Virus record (IMG/VR): IMGVR_UViG_3300018421_000148
Coordinates: 1 to 27,820 of that record
Reading direction: 5' to 3' (one strand)
Origin: a virus
DNA length: 27,820 nt
How positions within the stretch are numbered: the first letter of the stretch is position 1; every line of letters starts with the position of its first letter. Made by a program: the position numbers and the translations under genes. Under the pieces are notes generated by a model. It saw nothing but the letters and a program-made list of their open reading frames with translations, had not been told where the DNA came from and did not search any database. This document shows positions 1-10,000 of this stretch, one piece after another.

Positions 1-1071
1 ATGAAAGCATATGAGACCGAACTTAATAATTGGTCTCAAAACCCTACACAAGAAAACCTAAACAGGCTCAACACTGTAGTAGCGGGAGCAAAAGAGTTTT
101 TAAAGATTGCCCCGGCTGCATATAGTTCGGACAACAACACCCTTATCAATGGGGTGATGAACTACGACAAGTACCAACAAGATCCGGACGAAATGAGAAG
201 TATGTTCGAACAAAAGTGGGGTGGTGAAGTCAATGTTCGTTACAATGATGAGACAATGCAAGTTGAAATTGTTGATGCTTCTAATGGTCAAGAAAATTGG
301 GGTAGTGTTTATGGTGGTCGTTATAAGCCTAGTGAAGAAAACGCTTTGACATTCACACCGAAGAACAACTTCAACTTTACAAGTTCTCAAGACTATGCTT
401 ACACCAAGGGTCGCCCAGCCATTGCCGCAGGAAACCCCGAACTCTTTGGTAAGAACTTTAGTGCAGAGGTACAATCTAATGATGACCTTAAGAAGAGTAT
501 TGCTATACAGTATGGGATGACGTTTAATCTAGACCCACAAACTGTAATGGCTGACCCTGAACTATGGGAGACTGCTCAAACAATGTACCTCGAAGATGCT
601 CAAGGAACACTATCTGAAATCGTTGCGGAAAACGAAAGACAGAAAAGGGATGCTGCTTCTAGAAGCCGAACTAAAAAATATGCGGGTACACGAACAGTTG
701 ACTTTAGTGGGACATCTGTAAAACTCGATCAACTAGCATCGCCTCCACTATTAACAATTCGAGGCGAATACGATGATGATGGTGAAGCGGAAGTTAATAA
801 AGTTCGTTTAGAAGCGTATAAGATAGAAGGTGGAGAATTGTATGTAGATATAGTCAATATATCATATCAATTTGTTGACATGAGCGGTAATCCTCTTTCG
901 GGGTCTGCACTAGCGGATGCTCAAGCAGACTATGCTGGTCTTAAGGATATGATTAATAGCAGTTATCAAATAAAAAAGCGTGAGGTTTCACAATTAAAAC
1001 AAGTTACTGATCCTACCGAACTGTCTGCTTACATGAGTGAACTTAAAAGAGCGGGATTAAAAACAAACTAA
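1..1071 (+). CDS. Probable phage virion protein, possibly 5'-truncated
   Basis: A 356-residue protein I do not recognise by family. It is hydrophilic, rich in Asn, Gln, Asp and Glu, and has no signal peptide or membrane segment. Residues about 205-230 are strongly charged; the C-terminal third looks like a beta-rich domain (about 232-295) followed by a helix. It ends 4 nt before the giant polyvalent gene, on the same strand, so the two are probably co-transcribed and this is likely a structural or internal virion protein. That role is inferred from position only. The ATG is the first base of the window, so the true start could lie further upstream and the N-terminus may be incomplete. Confidence 0.6.
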   Translation: MKAYETELNNWSQNPTQENLNRLNTVVAGAKEFLKIAPAAYSSDNNTLINGVMNYDKYQQDPDEMRSMFEQKWGGEVNVRYNDETMQVEIVDASNGQENWGSVYGGRYKPSEENALTFTPKNNFNFTSSQDYAYTKGRPAIAAGNPELFGKNFSAEVQSNDDLKKSIAIQYGMTFNLDPQTVMADPELWETAQTMYLEDAQGTLSEIVAENERQKRDAASRSRTKKYAGTRTVDFSGTSVKLDQLASPPLLTIRGEYDDDGEAEVNKVRLEAYKIEGGELYVDIVNISYQFVDMSGNPLSGSALADAQADYAGLKDMINSSYQIKKREVSQLKQVTDPTELSAYMSELKRAGLKTN

Positions 1072-1075
1072 TAGA

Positions 1076-4000
1076 ATGAACGAAGAAATTCTAGAATATC
1101 TACGAGGTCAATTTGGTGACGACTACTTTAACATTGACACTCAAGAAGCCTTAACCGACTATGAGAACACTGTTCTTCGTAGGGGCATTATGGCTGGTTA
1201 CGACCTAGGTGAGTTGCGACCCGCCTTGGAAGAACTTCGTGTTGAATTAGTAAAAAAAAAAGAAAGTCAACAAGAGGTTTTTCAATCTTCACAAGACCTC
1301 TATCAACAAGCAGTCGAAGAGACTGGGTTTTCGAAATCGGAAGACTCACCATACGCTGGAGGTCTAGGCTATGATTATAGCGGTACTCGAACATTAGAAA
1401 AACTTGACGGAAGTGCTGCCGAGCAAAAGGTAGCCAATGACGAACTAGATGCTTTAGCCAAGGATGTAGAAAACGCTCAATATGATCAGGCATATCAAAC
1501 ATTTAAGTACCTAGGTTATTCCGATGAAAAGGCATCTGAATCTGTAGGCAACCTACACAACATGGCTATTGAGCAGGGTCAACCCATAGGTCAGGTAATG
1601 AATAACCTTTACCTTATGGATTTCCGTACTGGGTTTGAGCAGTACAAAGACGATCTCAATGTGGAAAATGCTGATCGTTATAGGACTATCGTTGATTTTG
1701 GGGCTGCCTCACAAGAGGCTACGAATGTAGCGTATTGGCTAGATAAAGGCGTTGATATCGATGGTGCTTCAGAAGAACTTGGAATATCTATCAAGTCTCA
1801 TGATGTATTTCATGAGGACTATCTAACCCCAGGAGAAGACTACTTTTCTTTTTGGCTAATCGATGAAGAGTCCGCACCTGGTGAAAAGACGGGGGTATAC
1901 AACGACCTCAAAAGATTTTACAATCGTGCTGCGATTAGCAAGATGCAGGCAGATATGCTCGACCCTGTCATGCCTTTGTCCGAAGTAGATTTTGAGCGAC
2001 TTGCATACTACCAAAAGTTGATGCGTGAAAACCATCAAGTTGAATGGGACACAGACAACGCATTCCTTGAAGGTGTTGACATTGTTTTATCTAGTGTTGT
2101 ATCTCCTATCTTCGAATCCGCTGCGGCGATGTGGGCAGGGGCTGCAACGAACCCACTTACCTATATGGGTGCGCTTACTGGCGCAGGTACTTTTGTTGGT
2201 TTTGGTGCAGAGGGTCTTGCTCTTGAATACTCCTCTAAAGTATTAGAAGTCTTTAGTGAGTTAGGATACGACACAGCAAACCCCGCTCAACTAGCCAAAG
2301 CCTTTGAAAACCCAGAGGTCATGAAGGAAGCTCGTAATAGAGGTTTGGCTAAAGGTATCCCTATCGCTATTGTAGATGCTATTAGTGCAGGTACAGCAAG
2401 TGCTGTATACAAAAACATTATCAAGCAAGGGTATAGAAGGTTTACCACATATGCCCTCGCAGAAGGTGCGGAAGGTTTAATGGGTGCTGGTGGTGAAGCA
2501 TTAGGGCAGTTGGTAGAGACTGGGGAAATCTATGATGTGAAGGGAATCGCCTTGGAATTCCTAGGTCAAGGTATACAAACCGCTCCTATAAAAGCCTACA
2601 CTGCTATCAAGAATAAGGATATGAGTCAAGCGGAAAGAGACTATCTACGCTTTGCCGTCCTTAATCAGGATGCTCACGAACTTACTACCGCTGCGTCTTC
2701 AATGAACTTCAACGAAGTACAAGCAATTAATAAAAAGATTAAAGAGCAAAGACAGGCTGCTCGTAAGGCGAAGAGTAAAGAGGCTCGTGCAACACACCGC
2801 CAAAACGCTCGTCAACTTCAACAACAAAAATACGAGACACTCAATCGTAATCTAGAGACATTACAAAACCTGCCTGAAAACAAGCGTAAGAAAGTTGTAG
2901 AACTTACCGAACGCATGAACGACCATGCTATTGAACTTAAGCGATTTAAAAAGGGAGACCCCGGTCGCACGGCAGTCATTGAAGAGATAGGTAAGATATA
3001 TGGTCAAATTAATGACATCGTAAAAGGTCGTAAGCCTCGTGAGACTCCAATGGGATCAGAGGTTGCTCCTAATGTAAACCCAACTCCAGTAGATGGGGTG
3101 ACCCCGGTACCGGGCGCACCTACAGTTGAGGAAGCATCAACTCCAACAATCACAGAACTAGACGGACAACAAGCCGTGGTAAAACTGCCTAGTGGAATCA
3201 CTCGTGGTTTAGTTACTATTGACGAGGGTGGTAAGGTTACTATTGAGGATGCAAAAGGAAATGTAACAGAGCTAGGTAATGTTCAAGATATTGGTGAGCA
3301 GTCTCTTGAAGAGGCGGGGTTTGGTTCATTCTTGTCCGAGCTAAATGAAGACGGATCGTTCTCAATCCGTGGAAAACAATACACTGCTCCTCGTGGTAAG
3401 AAGTCAGTAAACCTCAATGAGAATGGAGAGGTTGTTAGTGTTACCCTAAAGGATTCGAAAGGTCGTAACCGAACCTTCCGTGGTGAGGTTGCCCAAGAGA
3501 TTGCTTACTTATTTAGTCAACCACAATCTAAACAAGAAGACACTCGTAGTATTGAGGAGATTATTGTTGAGACAAGTGAAGAGGCTAATGGCGGTCCAGC
3601 GGTAGAGACAGTAGAAGAGGTTCAAGGACAAGATGAAACTGTAACCCCTAGCGATGAGACTCCCCCGATCCCACAACAAGAAAAGCCTGAACTACCGAAG
3701 CCGGCATTGTCTTCTCCCGTGCGTACCATTAGCCCACGCAATGGTATCTCGGAACGAGTTGCTTCAATAGTCAATGGTCTTGTATCGGCATTGAGTGGTA
3801 ATATTGGTAAGGATGTACGGATGGTCTTTTGGAATAATACTGAAGACCTTAATAATGCCTTGGGTCAAAATGGACTAGAAGCATTCTATGATTTTAGAAC
3901 CAATACTATACACTTAACTATCGATGCTACGGATGCAGTGATTCGTGAAGAGTTTGCTCACGCTGGTTTCGGAGGCATCATGTCGGACGACAAGGTTCGT

Positions 4001-7000
4001 GGAAGACTATACCAAGAGGTAAGAGACCTCGCCAAGAAGAACGATGTACTCGGTGTTGATGTAGAGGCTATCGAACAAGCATATAGAGAATGGGGCAAGT
4101 CTGTAGGATTAAGCGAGTCTGCTATTGAGGCTATGGTGCAAGAAGAGGTGGTCATGAAAGTACTTGCGAGTTACACCACAAACCTCAACCAAATTGATGC
4201 TTCGTTGATAGGTAAGATCAGACGAATCATTAACAAAGCACTTACCGCAGTAGGTTTCAAGAAACTTACAATCACCGATGATGTTTCTCTTGTTAAACTA
4301 GCGGAGACATTCGCTCTTGCTACTCGCCAAGGAAAGGCTATTAACCAGCGTGTAAGCCAACCTTATAGAACACAGCCTGTAAGCGATGGTGGTCGTGCTA
4401 GTATCCTAATGTTAGCGGATGCCCTAGGTCTAGATGCAAAGACTATACAACAATTTAAAGGTGGCTATGGAGAGGCATTTAGTTTCAAGGCAGCGGAATT
4501 TTTAAAGAGAAGAGAAGTAGGATACGCTACCCAAGAAGAAGCTCTTGAGGCACTTGGTGAAATAGAAGATGTAAACCTTTTACCTGAAATTGCGAAGGAA
4601 GATTTAGAACTCGGAATGAGTGCTATGGCGACCGAGGTATTCGATGTCGCTAGTCAATCGCTAGAAGATGGTAAGACATACAATATTGAGACATATATTG
4701 ATTATAGTCAATATAAGTTAGAGACCGATCTTTCTATAAAAGGCAAGAGACTAGATGGCAGTCCTTCTTCTAGAAACCTTCGACTACCGATAGTTACAGG
4801 TGGATTCTTTATGCCTCGTACAGCAGAAGAATATGTTGAGGCACAGGAAAAGGGAACTATAAATCGATTCTTCCCTAAAGATACATTTGATAAATTAAAC
4901 CCTGGGGAACAACTACCTCCAAGATTCTTCGCATTAATGCCTGATCGTGGTACTACAGTTAGAAGGTCTACCAATACTGGTGGTGAGGGTCGCCTCGGTG
5001 GTACAGATGGAGTAAGAAAGGATCAGTTCCTTGCCGAAGAAGTATTAGGTTTAAGTTCCGAAATTCATAAAGAGATACTGCTCCAAGGTATCATGCAGTC
5101 GCCGATGATTCTTATCGGAGATGACAGTGTGCTTTTAGGAATCTATGAGAACGGAGACTTATTAGGTCATGTGTACGCTGAAGATATTGAAGCATATTTA
5201 GACGGAGACTCAAGTTTACTTCTTGATGAAGATGTGGTATTTGAAGACATAGTAATGTCCTCTGCTCCGTTGAAAGGTATGCCTATGGAGGCACTTGATA
5301 TTTACATGAGTGGCGTTGAAGCAATTGAAAACCGCAACCAAGCGGAGTACCAACAGTTGCTTGTCCAAATGCATCCAGATAATATCGGATGGATACCGGG
5401 ACTAGGAACATATAACGGCAACATATATAGTGCGGTGTATGAAGATGCTGTTAGAATTTACCAAGCGGTTTTAGAAAAAGAAAGTAATAATGGAAACATT
5501 GATGGTGCTTTAAAAGAGGCTTCAAAGATTGCGAAACAATCTATTCGAAAATCCTTAATGCCTCTAGGCGACATCTTATATGCTCGTGAGTTATATAAAG
5601 ATTCATATGGTGTAGAACCTCCACAGGTTGAGTCTATTGAGGAACTTGCGGGTTTCTTGGATACTAAACGCATGAGTGAGTTTGATGAGGGCATGATAAA
5701 AATCATGTTTGATTTGATTGACCTCGAAGCTCCTATGATTAGGCTTGATAACATTGCGTTCTTGGACAACAATGAAAACAGTGAAAGCGTTGAACCTTTG
5801 CTAGAAGACTTCCAATATAGTGAACGAGTTCGCCCTCAAAGAAGGACTTCTTTGGTTAACATTGATAGTAGAGAATACAAGGCGTACACTAGAAACTTTG
5901 GATCAGATGTTACTTGGTATTTGGAAGGTGGGCGTGTTCCTCAAACAATGAATGAACTACTTGCGGATGCAGACAACATTGCTGATCCACTAGAGCGCAT
6001 CAACTACTTGTCGTACATGACGGAACATATTGTCAACCGAGCCGGAGATATTGATGCCGAGATAGACAACAAACTGTTCCAACAAAAAGTAAAAGAGAAG
6101 ATCGATTCTTCTCGTGAGGAATTGTTGAGCGGTCGTGCTGCTTTGAACCAAGAGTCTATCAACAAACTAAAAGAGGGTATTGTCGCTGGTAAGCGTGTAG
6201 GTCAAGGCATTGCTTCTAGTCGTGGTGTATCTACGGATGTATCCGACATGTCGGCTTCTTCTGTTCGTTCAATACCTGCGGCTAACAGAAATGTTAGACC
6301 TATATATGTAGAACATGCTGTAGCGTTGACTAGTACAGAACGCCATCCAATAATGGCGGACCAGGAAGTTCCTCCGTTCATCGACAACATGCCTAAAGAG
6401 GATTACTCTAGAGAGGGTATGCTAACACTTTATCATGGTGGTTATGGTCTAGAGAATATCTCTAACGACCGACCTCTATACATATCTCCAGAGGAGAGTG
6501 AAGCGGCAGACTACCAACGCCTTCAAGATGACCAAGAAAAATCTGATCCTAAACTTGTAAACCCTGTCTACATAGAAGAGTCAAGGGTAGCATCTCAAGA
6601 CCAAGCACTAGAGGTAGCACGAAGATTGTTCCCAGAAAAGATGGCGCAGTATGATGCGACTGGAGATGCTATGTTCTTTATGTTGATAGATATAGAAGGG
6701 ATGGAGGCGAGAGGCTTTTCTTCAGAGGATATTCCATTTATACTAAATCAGAAAGAGCGTAAGAAATACTTTACGGCTCTTGAGTCGGCAGGTTTTGATG
6801 CGGTATCTTTTATGGATCAGCAGGCAGACCAGACTAGAAGTCCTAGGGTTGTGGAGAATATGGTAGTTCTAAATCCACAAACGGCTATGGATAATGGCTC
6901 TATGAAACTGCAAAGTCAAAAGGAATGGGCGGATGGAATCTATGCTACATTTAAAGAGCGTGTGGTTTCTAATCTTCTATACTTGCATGACCTTGCTGAT

Positions 7001-10000
7001 CCAGAGGTTCGTGAGTACATGCGTAGATGGTACGATGGTGCAAACAAGATTGCGAAGGACATGTCTACCAAATATGGTATTAGCGTAGAACAAGCCTCTG
7101 GTATTCTTGCTGCCCTATCGCCGGGTGCGGATTGGTTTATCAATATCCAAAACGCATACAACATCCTAGAGGTTCTTCACAATAACCAAGATTCTACATT
7201 TGATGAAACCATGTACAACATGGCTATCGGAAGAAAACTAGAATCATATAGACAAACTGGTCCAAATAGTTCTTACTACAAGAAGAAGTTCAAGGGTAAA
7301 AAGATGACCCCTTCTAAACTCTTAACGAAAGATCGAGCGGGATTTGATTCTTTCCAGGAGTCTATGGATATTCTTCGTGGCAGAACACTTTCTAGTATGG
7401 ATGCTTTGGAGAAAGCCAAGTTCATTCGCTACTATAGAGAAGTGTATATGCCTTCTACTGTACAAGTGTACAGCCCTGTTGGTGATGACCTAGGAACATA
7501 CACTACCAAGAGTGGTAAGCCTAGACAAGTTGTGACCCAAAGTTTTTCTAACATGGCGAAAGCCGTAACGATGTTTGAGAATAACGACATCGGTATGATT
7601 AGCGAACTGCTCGGAGGTAGCCATAAGATTAGACACTTCTACAATAACATCGCAAACCCTGATGCAACGGATGGTGATGTTACTATGGATACTCATGCGG
7701 TTGCTGCGGCGGAGCTCATGCCTTATGGTCAATCAAGCCCAGCCGTAAACGAGAACTTTGGTGGGGCAGGCATCATGTCTTCTTCGGTCAATGGTTTGTC
7801 AGGAAACTATTGGGCGTATCTTGATGCATATGTGGAGGCAGCAAACCAAAGAGGCATCCTTCCTCGTGAGATGCAGTCTATCACTTGGGAAGTGATTCGA
7901 TTAATGATGCCTTCAACTCTTCGTGATAATACTAGTAGATCAGATATAGCAGAGATTTATAAAGGTTATGAAGGAGAACCAATTGAAGATGTACAAAATG
8001 AAATTAAAAAATACTTCGATGAAAAAGACACCGACACAGAAACCCCAAGAGGAACAAATATTAAGCACCCTAGTTGGTACAGACCTTCTAGTAGCGAAGG
8101 AGATATTACGCAAGGGGAAACCTCTAACGAAGGAGACTTGGCTGGAGGAGATTTATCTAGCGGAACAAGTACCGAAGCAGATACACCCGGAAGTCCTAGC
8201 AACGATACCGGAAGGGCTGCACTAAAAATGCGTCAAGCCACGACACAGTTCGTGGACATGCTTAAGGGTGGTGTGCCTCAAGAGGTGGCGTTTGCCGAGA
8301 CCATCTTGAAGGCGGATAGAAAAGCCAAGAAGGGTAAACTCAAGCCAACGGATGAGGGATCAGATTTCTTCTACCAACCACAAAGCATCAATGCTACTAG
8401 AGAGCAGTTGATGGGGATGAGTACTGCGGAGATTGTATCAATGCTAGATACCAATGTCTTGCGTGACATTAGCACACAGGCTGGTAAGATAGACTTCTCT
8501 ACCGATGGTAACATCCTAGTACTTGCTCAAATAGAATACCTTGAGCGTTTGAGAAAAGCAGGCGACATGAACGGATACCAAACCGAACTCGCTAAACTTA
8601 CTCAAATGGGAACAACCTTTGGACAACTGCTCCGACAATTTGGGGAAATCAAAGGTCGTACTGTAGAGGGCATGGTATCCCTCATTGCAAAAGAATACGA
8701 GAGAAAGGGTACGCCTCTAAAAACAGATGCGCTAGAAACACTTACTCAAGTCGTAGACGAATACATGCAGGCTAAAGATGGATTTGACCAAGCGGTTGAT
8801 GAGGTCTTCGATACTGATCCGAGTAACTTCGACCAAATGGATAAGAAGGTTCAAGAGGCTCAAGAGAGATTAGAGAAAGCCATCGCAGGTATTAACGACT
8901 TCCAAAAGTTCAATGCGCCTACATGGGGTTCACTCCTATCTACCATTATGCAGGGTAACCTTCTTACCCTACGCTCTATTACAACGAACGTCATTGCGAA
9001 CGCCATCACGCTTCCAATGAGATTAGGTGAGCAGTTGATTGCTGCGCCGATAGAGTTTATGTTGTCAGGAAATAAGCGTGAGATCAGACCATCTTTCGGT
9101 GCTATGATTTACGGAGCGCAACGATCTTTCCATGGTCTTAAAGAAGCGTACAAATCTATCAAGAGCGGTGTTGCCCCTGGTGATTTTGAGTACACGGCGG
9201 GATATCAACTACGACCACTAGTTGCTCTTGCTACTGTATTTGGTAAGGGAAAAGAAGGACTACCTCAAGAGTTCCATAGTCAAGCAGACTTCATGAACTA
9301 CAAGGCAAAGAAACTTGTTGAGGGCATCTTTGGTCTAACGGCAGCATCAAACTTTAAACTACTTGTACTTGGTGACCGACCATTCTATCGTGGTATGGAG
9401 GGATATGAGTTGTACCAACAAGGTAGAAAGTTAGGGTTGTCAGGAGAATCTCTTGCTCAATTCCTTAAGTACCCTACCGAGGAACACTTGAGACTTGCTC
9501 GTGAAAAAGGATTGAAGCTCACCTTCCAAGAGAATGATTCTACCCTACTGTTTGGTATGGTGAATACCCAACAAGCACAAAACTTCTTTAGCGGTGCAGG
9601 TGGTAAAATGATGGAGAGTGATAAACTAATGACAAGAATGTTTGGTAATGCGGTTCGCTTTATCGTGAAGTCAAATGTTCCTTTCGTTAAGACTCCATTC
9701 AATATCCTATCACAGTCATTGGAGTTGACCATGTTCCCGATCACATTCTTACAAGCATTCTCTAGAGGAATGTCGGCTCGTGATAGATCAGAGAAACTAG
9801 CAACCGCCCTCATGGGATACATGTTGTTCTTACTTGCTCGTAGATTATATGACCAAGGTGCTGCTAGTGGAGCGGTAGATAAGATGAGTCCGAAGTCTCG
9901 TAGCGTAGCCTATGAGGTAGAACCTCCGTTCACTATCAATGTATCGGCACTAGGTCGTGAGACAGGAGAGCCTTTCCAACCATCTGATCGTAGAGTAGGT

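Noticed and set aside
7966-8225. Overlapping plus and minus frames at the acidic linker of the polyvalent gene
   Set aside because: They lie in repetitive Gly/Ser/Glu codons, with no start signal or motif.
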